Origin: Nocardia sp. NBC_00416
GTDB lineage: Bacteria; Actinomycetota; Actinomycetes; Mycobacteriales; Mycobacteriaceae
Reading direction: 5' to 3'
Length of the DNA: 64,000 nt
Assembly (NCBI RefSeq): GCF_036032445.1
Contig: NZ_CP107932.1
Span: forward strand, 4,900,501-4,964,500
The stretch's first letter is position 1; each line of letters opens with the position of its first letter. The translations under genes were made by a program, and so were the position numbers. Positions 41,640 to 49,898 of this stretch are shown here, piece by piece. The notes under the pieces are model-generated. The model saw only the letters and a program-made list of their open reading frames with translations. It had not been told where the DNA came from and did no database searches.

Positions 41640-43142
41640 TCAGTAGCAAGTGAGGGGCTGGAGCAGCTCGCCGGACTGCGGCCCGAGTGTCGCGTAGGCC
41701 GTCGCTATCGCCGTCACCGCGCGCCGCAGATCGGGTTCGGGGCTGGTGTAGGGCAGGCGCAGGAATCGTTCGAACGCGCCCTGGACGCCGAAGCGCGGCC
41801 CCGCCGCCAACAGCACACCGTGATTGGGCGCCGTGGCCGCCAGCGCGGTGGACACGGGAGCGGGCAGTTGGGCCCATACCGACATACCGCCGACACCGGG
41901 AAGCGCGTACCACCCGGGCAATTCGTCGGCCATCGCCTCCAGCAGCGCCGCCCGCTGGCTGCGCAGTTGTGCGCGCCGGCGGTCGAGGATGGGGCCGGCG
42001 TGCTCGAGCAGGTGGACCGCCGCGAGTTGGTCCATCACCGGCGTGCCCAGGTCCACGGTGGCGCGGATCCCGAGCAGTCGGGTGATCAATGATTCCGAGG
42101 TCCGGATCCAGCCGACACGCAGACCACCCCAGAAGGATTTGGACGCCGACCCGATGGTGACCACCTCGGCGCCCTTCGCGAATGCCGCGACCGGCGCGAC
42201 CGGCGGCGCCTCGCCGAGGGACAGGTCCGCCATGGATTCGTCGATGATCAGCAGCATCCGGGTGTCGCGGGCGATGGCGGCCAGTTCGGCACGAGCCGCG
42301 TCGTCCATGAGGAACCCGGTGGGATTGTTGTGGTCGGGCACCAGGTAGGCCAGCGAGGCGGCGGTCTGCCGGGCGGCACTGCGCAGCCCGTCGAGATCCC
42401 AGGCGGCCTCCGGGTCCTCCAGGCGCAGCGGAACCGGAACCGGGCGCGCGCCCACATCGCGGATCGCCTCGATCGCGTTGGGATAGGTGGGATGGTCGAT
42501 GAGAACCCGGCCGGCCGCAGGGGCCAGCACGTTCAGCAGCAGCCGGAGCCCGTGCTGGGCGCCGAGGGTCACCAGGATCTGGTCGGCACTGGTCGCAAGC
42601 CCGCGTTCGGTGTAGCGGCGGGCGAGCGCTTCGCGCAGCGGCTGGATGCCGACAGGGTCCATACCGTGGGTGCTCAGATACGACGGAATGCCTTGTAGGG
42701 CGATCGCATAGGCGTCTTCCATCTCGGGTGGAGCCGTCATCGCCGCATAAGTCAGGTCCACGGCCGGCGCGGCGCCGGTGGACATGGTGGCCAGGATGCC
42801 GCGGGCCGCGCGGCTGCCGTCGTGCGCGACGGCCGGCGGCAGGGCCACGGTACTGCGCGAACCCTGGCGGGTGATCAGGTAGCCGTGCTCGCGCAGCAGC
42901 GCATAGGTGGAGGTCACCGTGGTCCGGCTGACACCGAGGGTGGCGGCCAGATCGCGTTCGCTGGGCAGGGCGATCCCGAGCGGGGCGCGGCCGTCGTGGA
43001 TCAGCAGCCGGATCCCCTCGGCCAGCGCGAGGTAGGCGGGGCGGGCCGACTTCCGGGCGGCGCCTTCGGCCGCACCGTCCGCGTTACGCCAGCGCCCCAG
43101 ATCGCGAGCCAAGCCCGTGGAACCGATTACTCGTATTGCCAT
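41640..43142 (-). CDS. MocR/PdxR-type GntR-aminotransferase regulator
   Basis: 500-aa fusion of an N-terminal GntR winged helix (LAEGIRLLIHDGRAPLGIALPSERDLAATLGVSRTTVTSTY) with a class I aminotransferase-like domain, with PLP-lysine in GSASKSFWGGLRVGW and VPDHNNPTGF. This is the MocR family; several members sense PLP or amino-PLP and control vitamin B6 or GABA genes. The C-terminal LQPLTCY is unusual. ATG 43142 gives a 61-base divergent region with a small membrane protein gene; an open frame of 21 more codons exists but would overlap that gene. Direct repeats lie just upstream. Confidence 0.92.
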   Translation of the reverse strand: MAIRVIGSTGLARDLGRWRNADGAAEGAARKSARPAYLALAEGIRLLIHDGRAPLGIALPSERDLAATLGVSRTTVTSTYALLREHGYLITRQGSRSTVALPPAVAHDGSRAARGILATMSTGAAPAVDLTYAAMTAPPEMEDAYAIALQGIPSYLSTHGMDPVGIQPLREALARRYTERGLATSADQILVTLGAQHGLRLLLNVLAPAAGRVLIDHPTYPNAIEAIRDVGARPVPVPLRLEDPEAAWDLDGLRSAARQTAASLAYLVPDHNNPTGFLMDDAARAELAAIARDTRMLLIIDESMADLSLGEAPPVAPVAAFAKGAEVVTIGSASKSFWGGLRVGWIRTSESLITRLLGIRATVDLGTPVMDQLAAVHLLEHAGPILDRRRAQLRSQRAALLEAMADELPGWYALPGVGGMSVWAQLPAPVSTALAATAPNHGVLLAAGPRFGVQGAFERFLRLPYTSPEPDLRRAVTAIATAYATLGPQSGELLQPLTCY

Positions 43143-43145
43143 AAG

Positions 43146-43191
43146 GTCCAGTATCGGCGGATTGGCTCTTTCTCGGCAAGTCCAGTTATCG
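43146..43191. promoter_or_regulatory. Direct-repeat operator of the MocR regulator
   Basis: GTCCAGTATCG (43146-43156) and GTCCAGTTATCG (43180-43191) are direct repeats 34 bases apart, between the divergent mocR and the small membrane gene. MocR regulators commonly bind direct repeats in their own divergent promoters. Confidence 0.65.
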
Positions 43192-43203
43192 CATGCTTGA
43201 GAC

Positions 43204-43413
43204 ATGACACTCTTTGCAGCACTCGTGGGAGTGGGGACCTTCAGCTTCTTCGCCTATGAATACGCCGTGCACGAGACGCGGATACCCGAACTATTGGAAC
43301 GGTACCGACCCCTCGGTTCGGTGACCGAGGACTCCGTCGCGCGGTACGACATGGAACGTAGGTACCGCGATCTGGACGCCGTGCGGTCGTACCGGGAGCG
43401 GGACGCGGCGTGA
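43204..43413 (+). CDS. 69-aa single-TM small membrane protein
   Basis: The N-terminal ~20 residues (TLFAALVGVGTFSFFAYEYAV) form one transmembrane helix. The remainder is strongly charged (ERYRPLGSVTEDSVARYDMERRYRDLDAVRSYRERD) and probably a cytosolic amphipathic helix. Not recognised. Divergent from MocR, with the paired GTCCAGT repeats between them, so it is the probable target of MocR. A strong hairpin follows its stop. Confidence 0.62.
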   Translation: MTLFAALVGVGTFSFFAYEYAVHETRIPELLERYRPLGSVTEDSVARYDMERRYRDLDAVRSYRERDAA

Positions 43414-43455
43414 TCCCGCACGAACCGGAACCGGGTAGCGTGAACCGCGCTCGCT

Positions 43456-43485
43456 GACCGGTCCAGTTGAACAACTGGACCGGTC
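43456..43485. terminator. 13-bp hairpin between convergent genes
   Basis: GACCGGTCCAGTT and AACTGGACCGGTC (43456-43468, 43473-43485) pair perfectly around GAAC. It lies between the 69-aa gene and the convergent lipoprotein gene and can end both transcripts. It also carries GTCCAGTT, the motif repeated in front of mocR. Confidence 0.78.
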
Positions 43486-43490
43486 TGTAC

Positions 43491-43781
43491 TCATTTCAGC
43501 GGGTGGGCCCGGTAGTAGTCGCACGCCTCCCCGGACAGCAGTCCGTCTTCGCACGCGAAATAGGTCTGGATACAGGAATTTGTATCGCAACCCAGCTCAT
43601 CGAGTTGGTCGCGGATCCGCAGGTTGCGTTGCTGAGGGCTCTCCGGCTGCGACGACACGGCAACCGGGGCGACAGGGGCGGGCACGGCGGTGCCTTCGTT
43701 GTCCGAACAGGCTCCGAGCAGCAGGGTTCCGGTGCACAGGCCCACCAGGGCGGCGAATCGAGTAGCGGACCTCGTAACCAT
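43491..43781 (-). CDS. Small secreted lipoprotein
   Basis: 96-aa predicted lipoprotein. The signal peptide ends in lipobox LLLGAC; the mature part has a Pro/Val linker and then a small domain with three cysteines (ELGCDTNSCIQTYFACEDGLL and GEACDYY), likely disulfide bonded. ATG 43781 follows GGAGGTGCGC. The family is not one I can name. Confidence 0.75.
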   Translation of the reverse strand: MVTRSATRFAALVGLCTGTLLLGACSDNEGTAVPAPVAPVAVSSQPESPQQRNLRIRDQLDELGCDTNSCIQTYFACEDGLLSGEACDYYRAHPLK

Positions 43782-43939
43782 GCGCACCTCCACGTCCCCC
43801 GGGGTGTTCGACGAGCGGCCAGCCTAACCGATACCGCCGCCGATGGGTACCGGACGGTTCGCGGCAGCTCTCCACCGATCGCGGCCCGCGCCCGCGCCGA
43901 CGCGAATCGCCGCAGGCAGCCGGGTATACCGACGGTTCG

Positions 43940-46540
43940 TCAGCTCGACGATTCTCCGCGCAGCAGGGCCGCCAGAGATTCACGATCGGTCACGTCCAGT
44001 TTCGTACACGCCCGGTAGAGGTGGCCCTCCACTGTCCGGATCGAGACGGTCAGGCGGTCGGCGATCTGCCGGTTCGTGAGGCCGGCGGCGACCAGGTTCG
44101 CGATCTCGCGCTCCCGGACGGTGAGCGGCAACGGCTGGGCGGCCGAACGCAGAGCAGGGGTGGCCGCTCCCCCGCATGCGGCAGCCAGACGATCGGCGTG
44201 CGCGGCCGATTCCAGCAGGCGGCGCCGGTGCCCCACCCGGTCGTGCGCGGTAGCCGCCTGGGCCGCGGCGTCGGCGGCGGACAGGAGTGCGCCGAGGTGT
44301 TCGAAATCGGCGGCCGCTTCGTCCAGACCCGGACCGTCGTGCTGCGCCAGCGCGACCGCGTGCCGCGCCTGGATCCGGACCAGCGGTCCGTCGACGTGGT
44401 CGGCCAGATCGACCAGCCGCTGAGCCACCGCGCCCGAACCGAACCGGGTCGCGGTGTGCAGCGCCAGGGCCTCGATGGCGTGCTGATCCGCGCGCGCGGC
44501 GGCATCCGCGGCCCGCAGGGACAGCTCGACGGCCGTACTGACCGTGCCCTCCGCCGCGGCCAGACAGGCCCGGGCGATCTCGAGCTGGGGTTCGTAGACC
44601 GCGCTGTGCCGGCCGCCGCGCGCGTCGGCGTCGGCGATCACCTCCGCGGCGGCGGCCGTGCGACCGAGCGCGGAATAGGCTTCGGCCAGCCGGATCCGGG
44701 CGGGAAACATCCAGGCCGCGGCGCCCTCGGCGGTGAGCGCGGCCAATGCCTGTTCGAGGTTGTCGATACCGGCGCCGAACCGGCCGCGCGCCACCTCGAC
44801 GGTGCCCTGCAGGATCTTCGACATCCCCCACGCGAGGTACTGTCCCGGGGCCGAATAACCGAAGTACTCAGTGGCGCACCGGGCGGCACCGGCCAGCTCT
44901 CCGGTGAGGATCAGCGCCAACACCTCGGCGTGGGTCGACATGAACCGGTTCAGGCCGTCGATATGTGGTTCCACCCGGTGCCCCCGCTCCGCGTAGTCCC
45001 GCGCGTCCCGCGCCCGGCCCATCAGCGCGGCCGCGAGCCCACCGCCGAACGACGCCCACCACACGGCCCACGGTGGCGCGTCCGCCGCGGCCATCACCTC
45101 CCCCGCCGCGGCGAGGGCGTCGGCGAGGCGATTCTCGCTGACCGCGCACGCCGAGGCGAGGCCCGTCCCGATGAGCGCTATCTTCGGTTGGGTGATCCGG
45201 GCGCGAACCAGTGCCAGCACCTCATCGGCACGGTCGGCGTCGCCCATCGCCCACAGCAGATTCGAAACCCGGGTACTGCCCCAGCGGGCCAGCTGAACCG
45301 CGTCGAGTTCGGCCGGGTCGAAACTGGCCAGTGTCCGTTCGGCTTCGATCCGATGCCCCTGCCACAGCAGCGCGCGAGCCAGCAGATCGGCGGCCTCCAC
45401 ACCGCCCCGGTGTTCCACCGCCGCCCGCGCGAACCGTTCCCCCAACGGCAGATTGGCCAGTCCGATCGCGTCCTCGGCGGCCGATTCGAAGAGCTCCAGA
45501 TCGGCGGATTTATCGCTGTCCAGGGCGAGTTCGGCGAGCCGGATCCGGTCGGCCGCCGAATTGATGCGGCGCCGTTCGAGCGCGGAGTACAGCCGGCCGC
45601 GTAATCGGCGTGAGGTCGCGATCCCGAGACGACGCCGGATGACCTCGCCGAACAGCGGATGGTTGTACCGGACCACCAGATGGGCGCCGTCCTCCACCAC
45701 CCGGATCATGCCCCCGTTCTCCGCCGCCTCCACCGCCTCTTCACCGGCGAGTTCGGCCATCACCTCCAGGTCGACCGGTTCACAGAAGGTGAGCAGCTCC
45801 AGCACCCGCAGCACTGATTCGGGCAGCTGTTCGACCCGGTCCTCCAGCAGCGCCGCCAATTCCGAGGTGACCACGGCCCGCCCGCGCAGCTGCCACACAC
45901 CGTTCACCTGCCGAAGCGACCCGGCCTGGGTCGCGCCCTCCACCAGATGTCGCAGGAACAACGCGTTCCCACCCGAGGATTCCCACATGAGATCAGCGGT
46001 GAATCCCTCCAGCTGCCCGCCCAGCATGGATTCCACCAGCGCCACACTCTGCCGCTGGGTGAACGGCGCGAGGTGGATTCGCAGTAGATGACCGTCCTTC
46101 CACAGTGTTGTCACCGCGTCCGGAACCGGCACTCCGTCCCGGACGGTCGCGACGATCCGCGCGGCCCGGTCGGTGGCCAGTTGCAAGAGCAGGGTCGCCG
46201 AGAGCTGATCCAGCAGGTGCGCGTCGTCCACCCCGATGATCGTCGGACCACCGTCGAGCAGCGCCTCCCGTGCCGCCGCCATGAAGGTCACCGGATCGTG
46301 CGCGGTGTACACACCCACGAGGTGCGCGAATACCCCGAGCGGAATACTGCGCGCCGATTCGGTTCCCGCGACCCAGCGGATGTTCCCGCCGACCGCCGTC
46401 GCGACCCGGCGGGCCAGTGTCGTCTTCCCGACCCCCGGCTCGCCGATCAGGACCGCGCCCGCATGCTCGGGGCCGGTGAGTGTCGCGCGAATCGCTTCGA
46501 ACTCGGTCGCCCGTTCGATCATCGGCCAGTTCCGAGCCAT
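43940..46540 (-). CDS. LAL-type LuxR regulator with AAA ATPase domain
   Basis: 866-aa large ATP-binding LuxR regulator. Walker A is GEPGVGKTT at residues 33-41 and Walker B-like IIGVDDAHLLD lies near 103. A winged-helix/TPR-like helical middle spans about 250-790, and the C-terminal LuxR helix-turn-helix is LTVREREIANLVAAGLTNRQIADRLTVSIRTVEGHLYRA. Such proteins activate catabolic or secondary-metabolite genes after binding ATP and an inducer. ATG 46540 was chosen from the family pattern; 16 more upstream codons are open. No adjacent target is evident. Confidence 0.9.
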   Translation of the reverse strand: MARNWPMIERATEFEAIRATLTGPEHAGAVLIGEPGVGKTTLARRVATAVGGNIRWVAGTESARSIPLGVFAHLVGVYTAHDPVTFMAAAREALLDGGPTIIGVDDAHLLDQLSATLLLQLATDRAARIVATVRDGVPVPDAVTTLWKDGHLLRIHLAPFTQRQSVALVESMLGGQLEGFTADLMWESSGGNALFLRHLVEGATQAGSLRQVNGVWQLRGRAVVTSELAALLEDRVEQLPESVLRVLELLTFCEPVDLEVMAELAGEEAVEAAENGGMIRVVEDGAHLVVRYNHPLFGEVIRRRLGIATSRRLRGRLYSALERRRINSAADRIRLAELALDSDKSADLELFESAAEDAIGLANLPLGERFARAAVEHRGGVEAADLLARALLWQGHRIEAERTLASFDPAELDAVQLARWGSTRVSNLLWAMGDADRADEVLALVRARITQPKIALIGTGLASACAVSENRLADALAAAGEVMAAADAPPWAVWWASFGGGLAAALMGRARDARDYAERGHRVEPHIDGLNRFMSTHAEVLALILTGELAGAARCATEYFGYSAPGQYLAWGMSKILQGTVEVARGRFGAGIDNLEQALAALTAEGAAAWMFPARIRLAEAYSALGRTAAAAEVIADADARGGRHSAVYEPQLEIARACLAAAEGTVSTAVELSLRAADAAARADQHAIEALALHTATRFGSGAVAQRLVDLADHVDGPLVRIQARHAVALAQHDGPGLDEAAADFEHLGALLSAADAAAQAATAHDRVGHRRRLLESAAHADRLAAACGGAATPALRSAAQPLPLTVREREIANLVAAGLTNRQIADRLTVSIRTVEGHLYRACTKLDVTDRESLAALLRGESSS

Positions 46541-46627
46541 GGGTCTACTGTAAGCCCGCATCACCCGGCGGAACCGCGAACTCCGCACGTCGGCAACGGA
46601 ACCGACCGCCGCGGCGGCTCCCCGGGA

Positions 46628-46924
46628 TCAGAATTCGCCGACCTCGCAGGCCAGACCGTCGCCATCCGCGTCGAGCTGCCTCGAATAGCCCGGTTGGCCG
46701 CCGAACAGCGGGGTATCGGTCTCCCGGCGCACATGGCTGCAATCGATGTAGTAGGGCTGGTCGTCTTCTTCGGGCACGGAATCCGCGCGGTCGGCCGGCA
46801 GCGGATGGGAATCGTCGACCCGGTTGGGTGACCGCTGCGGATCGGCGGCCGCCGGGGCCGCGGCGAGCAGGGTCAACACGCATCCGGCGAGTACGAGTCG
46901 GACCGGCGTTCTTCGAGTTCGCAT
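46628..46924 (-). CDS. Excalibur-domain secreted protein
   Basis: 98-aa exported protein. The signal peptide (1-27) ends in the AAAPAAADP region, and the C terminus is an Excalibur calcium-binding motif: YYIDCSHVR followed by QLDADGDGLACEVGEF, with the DxDxDG loop and paired cysteines. Excalibur domains bind calcium in secreted or surface proteins of actinobacteria and firmicutes. Function otherwise unknown. Confidence 0.85.
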   Translation of the reverse strand: MRTRRTPVRLVLAGCVLTLLAAAPAAADPQRSPNRVDDSHPLPADRADSVPEEDDQPYYIDCSHVRRETDTPLFGGQPGYSRQLDADGDGLACEVGEF

Positions 46925-47076
46925 ATCGAAAGTCCCAGGAGCGAAGTGGTTCCTCTATCCTCACGCGGACTTCGGGAAAGCGAAAGACCCTTGTTTCGCC
47001 GCGTCGAACATCGGTCGCGTCCACCCGAAACGGATAGATGACACCGGCATTCGACGATTTCGGGAGCAGAACGAAA

Positions 47077-47106
47077 TCGGCGGCCGACCCGAAGGTCGGC
47101 CGCCGA
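47077..47106 (-). terminator. 13-bp hairpin after the 740-aa protein
   Basis: Arms TCGGCGGCCGACC (47077-47089) and GGTCGGCCGCCGA (47094-47106) around CGAA, 27 bases beyond the stop on the minus strand. The remainder of the 208-base gap shows only a promoter-like region for the Excalibur gene. Confidence 0.78.
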
Positions 47107-47132
47107 CTTGGAAACCTGTGCCGCAGCGGTGG

Positions 47133-49355
47133 TTACGGAGTGCCCGACGGCGGGTCGCACACCTTCCAACCGTCATCGGTTTCCCGCAGGTCGAAGGTTC
47201 GGGCGGTCTGCTCCGGGTCCGCGTCGGACTGCACACTGACCTGCGCGACAGCCGTCTTGTCGGTGATCTGGACCACGTCGACGCTGGTGACCTCCGGAAT
47301 ACTGCCCTCGGCAACAGCCTGCTGGTGCACGGCGCCGAACTGCTCCGCGGACAGACCCTGGTAGTAATCGTGCAGGCCACCGCAGGTCGCGGTGCGCAGC
47401 GCGGACAGATCCCCGCTCTCCAGCGCGCCGGTGTAATCACCGATCGCGGTACGGATCCGCGCCTGCGGGGAATTGTCGCCCGAACCGAAGCCCACCACGA
47501 TCGCGATCAGCGCGATCACGGCCACGGCGGCGGCGCCCGCCGCGAGCAACCATTTGCGGTTTCCCCCGGACCCCGGCGGCGCGGGAGCGGGCGCCACCCG
47601 TTGCGGCTGCGCGATCTGAGCAGGCGCGGCGAACGGCGCCGGCTGCGCGATCCGTTGTTCGGCGACGGTCGGTTTGATATCGGCCGGCGACGGCGCGCCA
47701 CCGGTACGCTGCGGACCCGATTGCGGCCGCCCGGATCCTGCGCCCGGCCGTTGTCCGGGCGGGGGACCGCCGGGTCGCTGCGGCGCGGGCTGGTCGGGAC
47801 GGTTCGGCGTCTGCGGGCCCGGCCGTTTCGGCCCCGACTGCGGACGCGGGGTGCTCGGCGGTTTGGACAATCCGGGGGCTCCCGGCCCGACGCGATCGGT
47901 CCGGGCCGGCCCCGGTGCGCCACCCGACGGTTTCGTTCCCGGACGACCACCCGCTTTGCGCACCTGATTCATATCGATGCGCTCGGTGGCGTCGGCGTCG
48001 GGTCGCTGCGCCGGCATGGCGACGGTCCGCGCCTCGTCCGGCCGCTGCCGCGGAATCACCACCGTTTCGGCCTCGGTCCCGGTCGCCGCCGGTTCCTGCG
48101 CTTCGGCGGCGCTCTCGTCGGCAGCCGGGTCGTCACCGTCCGTCGCACCGGAGGCCGGCGCCGGATCACCGTCGGAGGTTCCCGCACTGTCGGAAACGCC
48201 TTCGTCCTCGGGCTCGCCGGCGGCCTCGGCATTCTCGGCTGCCGATTTCCCGTCGGCCGCCTCGCCTGCCGATCCCTCGGCTACCGTCTCGGCCTTCGCC
48301 CCACCGTTTTCCGCTGTGGTGTCGCCGTCCGTTTCGCCACCCTCTGTGGTGTCGTCGGCTGCCACCGCGTCGCCGTCCGCGGGGTCTGCGCCCGCCTCCG
48401 CGGCCGCTGCGGAGGCGGCCCCGATGGCGACGGCCGCGTCCTTTCCGCCCTCGCCCGGTTCTGTCGCGGCCTCGGTATCGTCGATGCTGTCGGCGGAGTC
48501 CTGAGCAGGGTCTGTTGTCTGCTGCTCGGCGGATCCTGCTGCTGAGACGGTGTCATCGGGTTGATCCCCGGCGGCCGGAGCCCCGGAAATATTGCGCGCC
48601 GCCGCTGATCCGTCGTCCGCCGTATCGTCTCCGGCGGGCTGTTCCGGAGAATCGGCCCCGACCGGCGTGGCCTGCGCGGTGGCGGCGGATTCGGCGCCGG
48701 CCACCGAGGCCGCCTCCGTATTCGAATCGTCGTCCGCGGTCGAGGCCCGCCCATCGACCACGGCGTCATCCGCGGGCTTCTCATCCGCGGACCTGTTCTC
48801 ACCGGCCTCGGCCTCCCCGGCCTGGCTCGCGGCGGAATCGCCGTCGATTTCGGAAGCCTGGTCCTCGCCCGCCTCCGCCGGTTCACCCGGCTTCCCGGTG
48901 GATTCGCGCGCCGCGTCGTCGCCGCTGTCGGTCGTCGCGGCGGCCGCGGATCCGCCCAGCACGCCGGCGGCCGGGGTCACGGACTCGCCCGCGTCGGACA
49001 CCGACCCGGCCCGGATGGCTTCGGTCGCCGCGGCGCCGTCGGCGGGCACGACCTCGAGAGCCTCGGTTGCGTCCGCACCGTCCGCTCCCTCGCCACCCGA
49101 GGACTTCCCGGCCGACGCGCGGGGCAGCGCCTCGGTCGGTGCGTTGCTCTCCTCCGCCGGACCGGTATCTTCGCCCGACTGCTCCTGCTCCGGCGCGGCA
49201 TCACGCCCGGTCGCCCGGCGGATCCCGGAGGTCACCGCGTCCGCTGCCCGCGACAGCCGCGATCCGGTATCGGTCGTATCCGGCGCTTCCCCGGCGGGCG
49301 CGCCGGAGTCGGATTCGGAGCCGATCGGTTTCTTGTCGTCGGTCGGGTGCGACAC
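47133..49355 (-). CDS. Large acidic disordered single-TM protein with DUF4878-like domain
   Basis: 740-aa protein. About 60-420 is low-complexity Ala/Asp/Glu/Ser/Gly/Thr with strong negative charge. It is followed by a basic Pro/Gly/Arg/Gln-rich segment (about 450-590), one transmembrane helix (about 598-622) and a ~115-residue extracytoplasmic domain with a cysteine pair (RTATCGGL and WKVCDPPS). By position (between DUF3151 and fba) and C-terminal domain it corresponds to Rv0361, which is about 275 aa, so the cytosolic part is greatly expanded. Segments such as TERIDMNQVRKAGGRPG and TVVIPRQRP resemble short phospho-threonine-rich linkers. Function unknown; a scaffold near the membrane is possible. 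Confidence 0.8.
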   Translation of the reverse strand: MSHPTDDKKPIGSESDSGAPAGEAPDTTDTGSRLSRAADAVTSGIRRATGRDAAPEQEQSGEDTGPAEESNAPTEALPRASAGKSSGGEGADGADATEALEVVPADGAAATEAIRAGSVSDAGESVTPAAGVLGGSAAAATTDSGDDAARESTGKPGEPAEAGEDQASEIDGDSAASQAGEAEAGENRSADEKPADDAVVDGRASTADDDSNTEAASVAGAESAATAQATPVGADSPEQPAGDDTADDGSAAARNISGAPAAGDQPDDTVSAAGSAEQQTTDPAQDSADSIDDTEAATEPGEGGKDAAVAIGAASAAAAEAGADPADGDAVAADDTTEGGETDGDTTAENGGAKAETVAEGSAGEAADGKSAAENAEAAGEPEDEGVSDSAGTSDGDPAPASGATDGDDPAADESAAEAQEPAATGTEAETVVIPRQRPDEARTVAMPAQRPDADATERIDMNQVRKAGGRPGTKPSGGAPGPARTDRVGPGAPGLSKPPSTPRPQSGPKRPGPQTPNRPDQPAPQRPGGPPPGQRPGAGSGRPQSGPQRTGGAPSPADIKPTVAEQRIAQPAPFAAPAQIAQPQRVAPAPAPPGSGGNRKWLLAAGAAAVAVIALIAIVVGFGSGDNSPQARIRTAIGDYTGALESGDLSALRTATCGGLHDYYQGLSAEQFGAVHQQAVAEGSIPEVTSVDVVQITDKTAVAQVSVQSDADPEQTARTFDLRETDDGWKVCDPPSGTP

Positions 49356-49431
49356 CTATACCCCTCGTTGCTGGCGAACAGAATTGTGACGTAGATGGCC
49401 AGCCTATCGAGCATTCCCAGAGCCGTGCACA

Positions 49432-49884
49432 ATGAAGCCCATGACCTCGTTCGGTGATCTGCTCGGCCCGCAACCCGTACTCCTTCCTGAACTGCACGCG
49501 GCGGAAGACGCGCTCGACGCCGGCACCGATCCAGTGCGGGTGGCGGCCGACAACCCGGCCGCCTCGATCGCCTGGGCGGCCCTGGCCGAGGCCGCGCTGG
49601 AGCGTGCCGAGGCAGCCGCGGAACCGGTCAACCACGATGTCGTCGCCGCGTACGCGTTCGCCCGCACCGGATACCACCGCGGATTGGATCTGCTGCGCCG
49701 GAACGGCTGGAAGGGATTCGGCCCGGTCCCCTGGGAGCACGAACCCAACCGCGGCTTCCTGCGCAGTGTCGGGGCACTGGCCAGGGCGGCCAAGGCAGTC
49801 GGGGAATCCGACGAATACGCGCGCTGCCTGGATCTGCTCGAGGACTGCGATCCGCGGGCGGCCGGCGAACTCGGTCTGGGCTGA
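49432..49884 (+). CDS. DUF3151 family protein
   Basis: 150-aa soluble helical protein orthologous by sequence style and position to Rv0360c. Family stretches are MTSFGDLLGPQPVLLPE, AADNPAASIAWAALAE, YAFARTGYHRGLDLLRRNGWKGFGPVPWEHEPNRGFLR and CLDLLEDCDP. ATG 49432 or 49441 could be the start. Function unknown though conserved across Mycobacteriales. A FUSC gene follows after 14 bases. Confidence 0.9.
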   Translation: MKPMTSFGDLLGPQPVLLPELHAAEDALDAGTDPVRVAADNPAASIAWAALAEAALERAEAAAEPVNHDVVAAYAFARTGYHRGLDLLRRNGWKGFGPVPWEHEPNRGFLRSVGALARAAKAVGESDEYARCLDLLEDCDPRAAGELGLG

Positions 49885-49898
49885 ACGACCCCGCTGCG

